DNA of 64,000 nt from Girardinichthys multiradiatus (lineage: Eukaryota; Chordata; Actinopteri; Cyprinodontiformes; Goodeidae), in assembly GCF_021462225.1 (NCBI RefSeq), contig NC_061806.1, forward strand, positions 2,971,234 through 3,035,233, given 5' to 3'. Positions 12,331-23,929 of the stretch are shown here, piece after piece. The notes under the pieces are model-generated. The model saw nothing but the letters and a program-made list of their open reading frames with translations, ran no database searches and had not been told where the DNA came from. The position numbers and the translations under genes are program-made. Position 1 is the first letter of the stretch, and each line of letters opens with the position of its first letter.

Positions 12331-14582
12331 TCATTTAAGTGCATTTCCAGTATTGGATCTAAACCCAGTTTAAGTCATCTGTGAGCACAGATCTTCACTA
12401 AACGCACCAGTAGAGTTCACAATGTGATTGAAATAATTAAAATTAGACCAATGAAAAATTAAAATCTTAATCTTAATCTTACTTCAAGGCAACAAATTTA
12501 AATCTTAAGGACGTTTGTTGTCACCATTTAGCAACAGGTAATGCCTGAGCATGCCCAGTGAGATGTGGTTTACCTGTTGTGGTTTGGAATGTATGCGTGT
12601 GTGAATGTGTGCATGTGCATGTAAAACATATTAAACCCTTCAATTAATGCAACACTGCTTGCAGCTGCACCAGCAGTGAACCTTCAATAAGCAACAGCTC
12701 TGAGATCCGTCTCATCATCACCTGGACCATTCAAATTATGTGAGACTCACTCCTTTCTCAATTTTCCTTCCTGCATGGAAAGCCTGGCGCAGGGTTTGTA
12801 CAGGAGGTGTTTTGAATATACAGACTGAAGGACAAAGAGGCAACTATAAGGAACGTGCCTCACTAACCCTTTTGCCAGTAACAGTATTTCTACATTTAAA
12901 TGTGTAAAACCTGCAGCCAGCTGGTAAGGCGGTTATGGTCTCTGCACTATTATGTCCTCAGTTATAGACGTTGAATCTCTGATCACTGCCATGTGTTTTT
13001 TACACTAATTATTTAACTCAGGAAACATTTAATCCTTCAGAGGCAGCAAGCTTTACTCAGCTTTTACACAACAGTCTACCATGCATTTTTTATGCAACTG
13101 GGTACATGAAGAAATTAGGGTAGCAGTTTAATCAGCATCTACTTTGTCAAAAGTGTCAAAAACCCTACCAAAGTGAGACAAAACCTCCTACAAAATAAAA
13201 GCCCTAGCATAAATAAACTGTTCATATAAACTACTCTAGCCAGTTAAAATCAGCTCCCAGTATTGTCTTTGCTCATTGGTCGGACTGCAGAGATTAACAT
13301 TAATAAAAGGGCAGTTGTCAAATCTGTTAATACTACTGCTGCTACTACTACTGCTAATAATAATAAAAATAGTAATAATAATAATAATAATAGATATTTA
13401 TGTTACAGGCTTCACTTGTGCACTTTTTAATATATATGAATAAAAGCAGCATAATATTTATAACTATGAATACTATGATTCAACAACTATGAATCATAAC
13501 TGTATTTACAGACAATGGTGAGGATTTAATCAGCTACACTACTGCATATAATCATTCTCTCAGAATAAAAGCTGGTCAGTGTCCTGGAAATTTTCTCAGC
13601 AAGGAGAAAAAATTGAAAAATGACATCCAAGATGTAAAGAAAGTGCATGTCATCTTAATGTGCAACAATGAAATAATTATTTTATTCCTTGAAGGAAATA
13701 TTGTTGCTATTATTGGCTGGTGGTGATGTTTACATACAGACAGGCTCTCTGCAGTGCATAGGGAAGCCTTTCAGAGGTGCAGCATATTGTAAAGATGCCA
13801 TATCAGAAAGGCTTCTGTCCTATTCCAGAGTTGAAGTGGAAGATACTAATCATTCCTTGGCAGTGTTATACAACAGATTAAGAGTTGTTCTTCACACCTC
13901 TGTGTGTGGATAACTTTGGATAAAAATCTCTGCTACGTGGTTAAATAAATGCTCAATATGGATATAGAAAACTGGTTCTGGCAGGGTGAAAAAAAAGCGA
14001 GATGAGATTCTTGTTTTGAAGACTAGTATCAGAAGAGTCTGAATGTCAACTCTGTCTTCATTAAAATGCATAATGAGTTCACATAACTAAGCAACTGTGA
14101 ACAGGAGTCAGGTCAGAGCGTTGAACAATATTCCTTATATGTTAAGTGGCATTCAGATACGACTAAGTCCTTATCTCTGAGCGGTAAACCCGGTGTTCTG
14201 ATACTTTATTACTGAGGCAGCCTTGGAGCAGGTGCTACATGATCATAATCATGGCAACTGGTACCATAAAATAAGAACAGCAGATGGTGTTTTCATTAAA
14301 GAATTCAAGCTGATGGAAGAATTAACCGAGTCACTGTGTCCCCACTATACTTATCATGTTACATCAAGTTCTGTGGATGATGGGAAAAAACATGCAGGTC
14401 AATATCAGAAGGGATTTCCGATACACAGCATGTTTACGTGCTCTTATTCCACGGTTCACAGTCATGAGCAGGACCTGGAAACCTGGAGCTGGGAATGTGC
14501 AATTATTATAACCAATAATTCATGCAGTGCTGCAGCAGAACCAGAATGGAAGACAAAGAGACAGTTGACCCAGGAGGAATAG
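12331..14582. other. Unassigned DNA with simple repeats and one odd ORF
   Basis: A trinucleotide/AT simple repeat lies at about 13330-13395. A SINE/LINE-type tail (TTTGGATAAAAATCTCTGCT) is near 13915-13935. An open frame of 119 codons runs at 14223-14582 on plus (start MEQVLHDHNHGNW). It matches no family I know, has no splice signals I trust, and may be chance. Confidence 0.35.
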
Positions 14583-14627
14583 TGTCACGACTTAGAGGTG
14601 TTTGGGCTTTGATTCTCTTTTGTGCGT

Positions 14628-14635
14628 ATTTTGAT
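14628..14635 (+). repeat. 8-bp target-site duplication, left
   Basis: ATTTTGAT, repeated exactly at 16053-16060. Eight bases is the length hAT transposases produce. Confidence 0.85.
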
Positions 14636-15079
14636 TAGGGATGGGTACCTTTCAAATTTGAATCGATATGGTACCGATACTTGGTATCTGGGAATCGATA
14701 CCGGTACTCAATGGTCCCAGTTTCCGGTACTTTTGTGTTTGTTTATGTGGTAATAAATGTTAATTCATTTAATAATATAACCTCAGAAATTTTCAATTCT
14801 CAATATATAAACTTTAATGAATATATCAAAACAACATCCAGCTGTTTGTATTGTAACATGTCAGATGTTTCAAACATTTCTTTAACATTAAAACCCTTAG
14901 CTGACTACGCAGTGTAATGTACAAATTAAAACCCAGCCATGTTGTTGGCTGCAGTCGAGTTGCTAACGAATGCAGGCGTGCTAACGGTGCTGAATGCAGT
15001 TGTAGCCGTAGATCTGAGGCTGAAGAAAATTGTCTCTTTAGCCTTGACAAAAATCTTGTGCTTAACCAGGTCAGTGTAT

Positions 15080-15081
<2 letters not shown>

Positions 15082-15131
<50 letters not shown>
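15082..15131 (+). repeat. (CA)n microsatellite
   Basis: About 25 uninterrupted CA units inside the hAT element. Confidence 0.98.
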
Positions 15132-15133
<2 letters not shown>

Positions 15134-15610
15134 AGAAGAATATATAAATGGCTGGGCCCATGGTTTCCTCTGACAGCAGCCTGTTTAAGCTGTCTACATG
15201 TTCAACTGAACATTCTTACAAAAAAAAACAAACTCTGAAATGTTTATCTTTTATCTACTGTATTTATATATTATGTCTATATTCATCTTTGTCTCGTTAT
15301 CACATCTTTTATCTGTTTTTGCATCTTTGTATCTATCTTTCTTTCTTTTTTCTCTCTGTCGTGTATGTGTTTAATTACCAAGCTAGTTTTATAGATCCTG
15401 GGGGATAATATCACCAAGCCAGGTGAAAAACCTTTATTCGGCAGTGACTGGAGGAGGAGAGTTAGCTCTGCTGCTGCACGCAGGAGAGGAAGTGCTGCCA
15501 TCAAAACTAAATTTGGCGCTTTTTAAAACCGCAGATATTCTTGCCTGCTTTCTAGGTTTTAGCGGCATGTTTTTCTGTCCGCTGTCAGGAGCTTGTGTTC
15601 ACCTGCGTGC

Positions 15611-15665
15611 GAGCGCACGTAACTCGGTGTGTCACCAACGCTGACACACCGAGTTACGTGCGCTC
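15611..15665. repeat. Perfect 24-bp inverted repeat with 7-base loop
   Basis: The arms 15611-15634 and 15642-15665 are exact complements, starting GAGCGCACGTAAC and separated by CCAACGC. The hairpin lies at the truncated end of the BED finger coding stretch. Confidence 0.95.
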
Positions 15666-15873
15666 TGGTTGGCCTCCTTGAATAGATGTAGGGTAAACGC
15701 TGCAGATGCTTCCTCAGATTAGAAGAATTCCCGCTGCTGGATTTGCACATTGCATCACAAATATTGCAGTGAGCGTAATCTGCACCGCATTTTGAAAAGG
15801 GGAGCCATACTTTCCAGCGATTTCTATCAGCCATGCTGGCTTTGTTGACGGTACCAGCGGCCACTGACGTCAT
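15666..15873 (-). pseudogene. hAT transposase N-terminus, BED zinc finger only
   Basis: Minus-strand reading from the ATG at 15873 gives a BED-type finger: WLPFSKCGADYAHCNICDA with the first Cys pair, then GNSSNLRKHLQR with the His that normally begins the second ligand pair. BED fingers bind the transposon ends. The second histidine region and the whole catalytic domain are absent, and the sequence runs into the hairpin instead. Confidence 0.7.
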
Positions 15874-16052
15874 TACGCTCTTGTGCGTGCAATGCTGTGT
15901 TCATGTCCGGCACGGAAAATCGCCCTCCCTCACAATGACGTGTTTAGGTACCGAAACATGGAACGGTTCGATTTTACTTGAATCGGTAATCGGTAGCACC
16001 GACGGAATTCGGTCGGTACCGATAAAAGTACCGAATTCGGTACCAATCCCTA

Positions 16053-16060
16053 ATTTTGAT
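16053..16060 (+). repeat. 8-bp target-site duplication, right
   Basis: ATTTTGAT, an exact match to 14628-14635. Confidence 0.85.
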
Positions 16061-16561
16061 AATCTACTTGTTGTCATGTTTATATTCAGTTAATTTCGCT
16101 CTGCTCATTATTGTTAGTAGGTTTCTTCATATTAGTGTATTCCCTGTGTTTAGCTACCAAGTTTATTCCTGTTCTTTGTAGGAGTTATTTTCTGTTAGAT
16201 TTCTGTGTCCATTCATGTTAAATAGTTTCCCTCTCTCAGCTACTTGTCTTTCATTCTGCCGCAGCTGCCCCATATTTCCTCTGATTAGCTCATCTCGGTC
16301 CTAGGTCATCTTCCTCTCCTGCCTCAGTATTTAAGTTGCCTATTTATCTCTGTTCATTGCTGGATTCTTCTGTTTCTCTCTCTATTTTTATGCCGGTTTC
16401 TCCCACATTGTTCTACCTGTTACTCATGCTCTATCTCCTAATTTCCTCCTGCCATGCTGTAGGTTTTTTTTTGCCTTTAACTTTATAAAATTGTTCTACT
16501 CACGATGCTGCTGGCAGGTTACTGCCTGTGCTTGGGTCCTTTACAAAACCACATTATGAAA

Positions 16562-18599
16562 GAATATTGGGTGCTTAGGGGTTCTTACATAGAGCAAACA
16601 CATATTCCCACTGCATGTGTTGGACAAAACAACCTGCCAACTAATCTTTGCATTTGTCATGTTATAAAAACCTTTTAACCACAGCAGGTTTGGTCATAGA
16701 TTTATTTAGAAAGTTCTGATCTGATCCTAAATGTTGGCTCCATGAGAAGATGATTGCATTTATACACAATTAGGACACAATCACATCACATGTAGACCAG
16801 CTAATACTGTATTCATTGTATTAGTAGTACTAAAGAAGTAAACTGAGACTCTGTATTTAGTAAGGCCCGACTGGGATCGGTAGTAGTTATGAAAAGTCCA
16901 GAACAGTTTCAACAACTAAGGTGACATTTAGTGCTGAGCGTGTCACTGCCACTGATTACTGGCTGACAGCATTTGGCACCAAGTGCAATCATATGACAGT
17001 GAAACTGGAATTTAGAGAACAAACATGAATGGTACTGGGCCATTTGGGAACATGTCAGGAGTTCACTAAAGCAACTCAGGTCATTTTCCTGCTAATTATA
17101 GACAGCAAACAAAGTTTAGACAAAGATCATGATTTGCTTTTAAAATGTAGATTTACTAACTAAAACACCCAAAACACAGTAATATAATTTAGTATATCTT
17201 ATATCTTTGAAAATATAAAACCTCTTGACTCAACTATCCAATAGTATTTCAGAAACTGTTGATTTTCACACACAATCATTTCTTAGGATCACAGAAAATG
17301 GTCACAAAGAGGGAAAACATCCAGTAAGAAGCAGCTGTGTAGAGGTCAACTGGTACCAGACTGGTTCAAGAGGACAGAAAGGCAACAGTAGCTCAAACAG
17401 ATTTATTTTTATTTGAAACTTGAATCAGGAAAATTGTCACTGAGACCAAAGATCTTTTTGCAAGAATTTCCAGGTCAAAACAAGCAGCAGCACAAAAACA
17501 GCAATGAAGATGTAAAACTGAACATATAACTATGAACTCACTATAACAATAAAACATGAGAAGCATGAAAACAATAGCAGAGTCTAAAAGAGGAAATAAG
17601 ATTTAGCAGGTGCACCAGCAACCAGATATGGCTACTTCTGAATATTGCAAAACAGATTTAAACATGTTTATCAGAATCAGCCCCAAAAATTTTAAAGACT
17701 TGTATGGCTCATTTAACGTAGAAGCAGCAATATACTGTACTTCAGCACTGCTTTCCCTAACTCAGTATGGACCGAAGGAACCGACTGTAGAAATAAATCA
17801 TAGGAACAAAGCTGGCTTCCAGTGTGATTCTGGGTAATGTAGGACTGTAGGTATGACAGAGGCAGACTGAAAATAGCCTTTTAAATAAAGATATGCCAGT
17901 GATTCAACCCATGGGCAGTTACAGACTAGTAAGAATGTTAAAACTCAGTGCTCTGTAATCAACATTGTTTACAAGATGTAGGCATTGGCAGAGGAATACA
18001 TATACAGGAGGAACAGAAGAAAAACGTAAAAAAAGAAAGGCTAAAAGTAAAAACCAAACGTCAATTTCAACTTTTTCACCAAGGTGAAAACCAAAGAGAA
18101 TCAGTAGGTACAATGTCCAAGTGTTTATAATGGCCTACAGATCTCAGTTTAGTCAAGTCTGGGTCCAGGATCAAAGTAGGCAGGCCACATTGATGTAATA
18201 GTAACCTGTTTGTATGACCTTGTGTGTTTATGTGTAGGTGAGCATATTGTCAAAATAAGGTGAGATCTTTCCATGTAATCCATGCAACATTCATTAACTG
18301 GTACAGTTAAATCCATAAAAACTATAATAAATATCCTTTTGTGTAATCCATGCAATAATTATTAAAATACACAGTTGAAGCAGTAGAGAGTGAAACAAGC
18401 ATGTTCTCATATTCTAGAACTGACAGACTGGCCATATATTATCTGTCTTATCCTTTGCAAAAATATTAACAAGTGCATCCAAAGAAATGATGTATGATGA
18501 TTTTACATTCTTTCACATGTATTAAATCAAATTTGTAATCTTTACATAAATATAGACAGTGGGAATATTATGGTATTACTGAAATATGCAAAATTATTA
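16562..18599. other. Unassigned DNA with a tiny Tc1 fragment
   Basis: At about 17335-17403 on plus, AGAGGTCAACTGGTACCAGA followed by GAAAGGCAACAGTA resembles the DNA-binding part of a widespread teleost Tc1-like transposase. Nothing else was recognised. Confidence 0.35.
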
Positions 18600-19262
18600 A
18601 CAAATGGGGGTTTAACAGCTTTAACAATTTATGTCAAATGTGTTGTATTATAGATTGGGTGAACGACCAACAGTTAGTCATATATTTATGGACGCATACA
18701 ACTCAGAGAATGATAAAGAACTTATAAGCAAGTTATTCCATGGCATCAGCTCATTAAATAAGGACACTACAAACTATGTGAAACATGATGGGGAAGAGTT
18801 AAACATCCTGATAACACAGAACATGTGGCTGAATGCCTGGGAAACACAGTCATGCTCCACCAACTCCTGGACTTTAAGTTTTTCCAACAAAAATCTCTCA
18901 ATCTGTATTTTATAAATCCCAAGTAGAATTTCAAACAGACTGGAGAACGACTGGCCTGTGGAGAGGTCTCTGTTGATCAAGCCCATGTTTTTGGTCTTGC
19001 CCCACCATCCAGATTTTCTGGATGGAAATAGCAAGAATTGTTTTAGATATTCTGTGTTTCAATATCAGTGTATCAGTCACAACTCTATCTTGGAATTAAG
19101 CCGGATGGCTTGAATAAAACTGATGTTTATCTTCTTACGGTGCTGCTGGCTGCAAGTAAAAAGGCTATCACAAAATACTGGCTCCAGAACAATAGCCCCA
19201 CTACAGATACATTTGATACATCTAGTGCAAATGGGTTATTCAATTTGAGTTCAAAAACATGA
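18600..19262 (+). mobile_element. L1/Tx1-type LINE ORF2 C-terminal remnant
   Basis: Read across frames on plus, the segment gives the L1/Tx1 C-terminal order. These are an ENDKELISKLF-type helix, KHDGEELNI (usual W..DL), MWLNAWETQS, NKNLSICIL (usual K.L.R.Y.TP), a CGEVSVDQAHVFGLAP stretch (the usual C..C....D..H.FW.CP zinc-knuckle-like motif, Cys partly lost), and LYLGIKPDG...VLLAASKKAITKYWL. It has several frameshifts. A long open minus frame over the same bases is only its shadow. Confidence 0.65.
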
Positions 19263-19496
19263 TGATGGCAAAAATGACATGCATATGTGGCTAACAGGGA
19301 CAGTTTCACTTCTCACTGAGTGAGTACATTTACATCAACAACAAGCAGCTACCACGTTCCTGACACATATCAGTGTGACAGACCAGCAGATCATGATAAC
19401 ATCATCTTCAGGTAAATCACACAAGGTTTATGTTCACACCTTCATACAGACCTATAAGGAGTTTGTAGCAGCTCCTCACACCACACTAATGCAGAG

Positions 19497-20912
<1,416 letters not shown>

Positions 20913-21666
20913 TAAATATTTAACCTTTTTTGAGGGGCAAAGAAAATGCAGTTATTCATTTACCAGTTTTACAGGTTAGAATGAAGTAAATAGCCAAACA
21001 AATCATTATGTTGATTATATGACTTTTCTGTCAAAATGTGTCTCCTCAACTAATAATGTGGGTTCTTATGTTTTAATTTAATAAGATATGATTTTATGAA
21101 ATATGCTATCTTTTTTTTCATTCTTTCAAGACATTTATACTGACTCATTTCTAGGAACTTGTTTAGATAGCAGTGGGTGATTTTTAATTGCCCTGTCTTG
21201 TCAGTACATTGAATAAATAATGTTTGTCTGTGTCTCATACATTTATATATTAAAGTGCCTGTGACATTGAACTTTCATGATAAATCCAATTACATTTATG
21301 GAGAGGAAATATTGATACAATATTTACAATAATTAATTCATGCCACTGAAATGAGCGGTTCTTGGGATATATTGCCATAAATTTCACTAAAAAGGCATGT
21401 CCAGACCAGTCGTTTGCGATTTAGTTGCGCACTTTAATCACGTCACAGGGGACCCCCGCAGGTAAACTGAACGCTGCTACAATGGCAGAAACACACACAG
21501 CAGCAAAGAATCTGGTATTTCTTCAAATATATTTCAGTCACTGTCACGGAGAGACGCAGCAGTCAGTAGAAGAAAGTCAGCTTTCATCAGATGGCAGAGC
21601 AGCAGTGCTGCGTCGTGCGGATGGCATCTAATCTGAGCAGTCTCTTTTTGCCAGATGCCGGAGCAC
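20913..21666. other. Unassigned AT-rich DNA
   Basis: A 68-codon frame at 21425-21631 resembles nothing I know. The rest is AT-rich without features. Confidence 0.35.
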
Positions 21667-21679
21667 ATATATATGTATA

Positions 21680-21719
<40 letters not shown>
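21667..21719 (+). repeat. (TA)n microsatellite
   Basis: A long TA/TATATG tract that served as the insertion site for the next element. TA tracts continue on the far side at 22989-22998. Confidence 0.95.
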
Positions 21720-21722
<3 letters not shown>

Positions 21723-22988
21723 GGGTTGGACAATGAAACTGAAGCACCTGTCATTTTAGTGTGGGATGTTTCATGGCTAAATTGGACCAGCCTGGTAGCC
21801 AGTCTTCATTGATTGCACATTGCACCAGTAAGAGCAGAGTGTGAAGGTTCAATTAGCAGGGTAAGAGCACAGTTTTGCTCAAAATATAGAAATGCACACA
21901 ACATTATGGGTGACATACCAGAGTTCAAAAGAGGACAAATTGTTGGTGCACGTCTTGCTGGCGCATCTGTGACCAAGACAGCAAGTCTTTGTGATATATC
22001 AAGAGCCACGGTATCCAGGGTAATGTCAGCATACCACCAAGAAGGACGAACCACATCCAACAGGATTAACTGTGGACGCAAGAGGAAGCTGTCTGAAAGG
22101 GATGTTCTGGTGCTAACCCGGATTGTATCCAAAAAACATAAAACCACGGCTGCCCAAATCACGGCAGAATTAAATGTGCACCTCAACTCTCCTGTTTCCA
22201 CCATAACTGTCCGTCGGGAGCTCCACAGGGTCAATATACACGACCGGGCTGCTATAGCCAAACCTTTGGTCACTCATGCCAATGCCAAACGTCGGTTTCA
22301 ATGGTGCAAGGAGCGCAAATCTTGGGCTATGGACAATGTGAAACATGTATTGTTCTCTGGTGAGTCCACCTTTACTGTTTTCCCCACATCCGAGAGAGTT
22401 ACGGTGTGGAGAAGCCCCAAAGAAGCGTACGACCCAGACTGTTGCATGCCCAGAGTGAAGCATGGGGGTGGATCAGTGATGGTTTGGGCTGCCATATCAT
22501 GGCATTCCCTTGGCCCAATACTTGTGCTAGATGGGCGCGTCACTGCCAAGGACTACCGAACCATTCTTGAGGACATGTGCATCCAATGGTTCAAACATTG
22601 TATCCTGAAGGCGGTGCTGTGTATCAGGATGACAATGCACCAATACACACAGCAAGACTGGTGAAAGATTGGTTTGATGAACATGAAAGTGAAGTTGAAC
22701 ATCTCCCATGGCCTGCACAGTCACCAGATCTAAATATTATTGAGCCACTTTGGGGTGTTTTGGAGGAGCGAGTCAGGAAACTTTTTCCTCCACCAGTATC
22801 ACGTAATGACCTGGTCACTATCCTGCAAGAAGAATGGCTTAAAATCCCTCTGACCACTGTGCAGGACTTGTATATGTCATTCCCAAGACGAATTGACGCT
22901 GTATTGGCCACAAAAGGAGGCCCTACACCATACTAATAAATTATTGTGGTCTAAACCAGGTGTTTTCAGTTTCATTGTCCAACCCCTG
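21720..22988 (+). mobile_element. Tc1-like transposon of DD37E type, copy 1
   Basis: The element begins CAGGGGTTGGACAATGAAAC and ends with the complement (GTCCAACCCCTG), with TA on each side (21718-21719 and 22989-22990). The full 1269 bp is present and is closely similar to the copy at 46.8-49.6 kb. The spacing between the second catalytic Asp (YQD) and the Glu (NIIE) counts to 37 residues, as in the ITmD37E/TRT group, rather than the 34 of classical Tc1. Confidence 0.9.
21906..22936 (+). pseudogene. DD37E transposase with frameshift and catalytic D-to-G change
   Basis: The likely start is the ATG at 21906 (MGDIPEFKRGQIVGARLAG). The HTH domains (SVTKTASLCDISRATVSRV, then GRKRKLSERDV) are intact. 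The first catalytic motif reads LFSGEST, where copy 2 has LFSDEST: codon 22359-22361 is GGT, so Asp has become Gly. A single C is missing near 22573 compared with copy 2, which shifts the frame just before HPMVQTLYP. The remainder (YQDDNAPIHTARLV, WPAQSPDLNIIEPLWG) is readable in the second frame to the stop at 22934-22936. Both lesions disable this copy. Confidence 0.9.
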
Positions 22989-23929
22989 TATATATAATAT
23001 ATACGTGTATCTATTAGCAGTTGTTTACATTAGATCAGTTACTGGGTTAACTAAGGTTTTATTAAACATTAAATGCACCAAACTAAGCAACTAACATAGC
23101 TTCGCTGCACTCAGTGAACTCACCCATTGATGGACAAAACACATGAAAATATTTGGAGTCATAAAACAAAAAATGAAGCAGTTTAACTGGTTTAACTTCC
23201 CCAGAATGAGTTATGGACTTGCTGCTGCATTTATCACTGGCTTTTATTGCGCAATCTGTTAATGGTTCTTGGGGCTCCTCTGGGCTTCACAACAGACTGG
23301 ATCAGACCGGACCGCATCGGAGCACACACAGTGTAAATCCAGGGTTGCAGTAAATACGGCACTGAGTGAAACAACCAAAGGCAAAGCTGAGCAGCATGGA
23401 GCATTAGCAGCAGACACTTAACACTACCTGGTGGGTCATTTTTTAACTTTATATCGGACTCTTTAGAGAAACATTTATTCAAATATATTGTATGCATGTG
23501 TAATTTCTCTTATTTTAATAATAATATTTTTGGATTATTATCATTATTAATAATAAAAATAATAATTTAGATTTTTTAATTATCAACAATATCTAAATGT
23601 AATTTTGTGACAGACAAGGAAGTGTTTTTACCTGCTAAGCCTTGATCCGTTTAGCAACAGCTGTTGCAGCAACAACCTTTTCTTTGGCGATCTTTTCCCA
23701 TCAGATGCTCTGAACAGCGTGGCTATAGACTCTTCTTCAACCTTCTCCTTCCTCTGTCAGATATCTTGACCTCTAACATCATTTCTCTTATGAATTCAGA
23801 AGTTTCTTGTTCGAAGCAGTTTGGTGAATAGTCTTCAGATCACAACTGGCTGTCCTCGGTGGGATCAGCCCATCTGTCCTTCATCTGTTTTCATCTCTGA
23901 TCCTCTTCATTTCAGGAAAATAATGCAGA
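22989..23929. other. Unassigned AT-rich DNA
   Basis: This contains AATAAT-rich simple sequence near 23510-23575. I see no 3' LTR or integrase matching the adjoining BEL element. Confidence 0.4.

Larger units (their letters stand above)
14636..16052 (-). mobile_element. hAT-type DNA transposon, internally deleted
   Basis: The TIRs are TAGGGATGGGTACC at the left and the complement of TAGGGATTGGTACC at the right. They are flanked by exact 8-bp duplications (ATTTTGAT). The subterminal regions carry repeated GGTACCGA-type motifs. The element keeps only the start of a transposase (BED finger) on minus. It also holds a (CA)n tract and a perfect 24-bp hairpin. Its 1417 bp are far short of a full hAT transposase, so it is non-autonomous. 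Confidence 0.9.
14583..16561 (+). mobile_element. Probable Ty3/gypsy-type solo LTR, split by a hAT element
   Basis: The left part begins TGTCACGACTTAGAG. The right part ends CTTGGGTCCTTTACAAAACC followed by ATTATGAAA, a decayed version of the TGTCACGA...TCGTGACA ends of teleost gypsy LTRs. GAATA occurs at 14577-14581 and again at 16562-16566, consistent with a 5-bp target duplication (one base offset on the left). The middle (14636-16052) is a separate hAT insertion. No internal gag-pol is attached. Confidence 0.5.

Noticed and set aside
15082..15131. CRISPR-like or regulatory array.
   Set aside because: It is a plain CA microsatellite; no CRISPR-like repeat-spacer structure exists anywhere in the window.
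18774..19017. An 81-codon minus frame with a strong acceptor-like site (TTGCTATTTCCATCCAG) that looked like a host terminal exon.
   Set aside because: The plus strand over the same bases reads as the C-terminal region of an L1/Tx1 LINE continuing to LYLGIKPDG, so the minus frame is a shadow.
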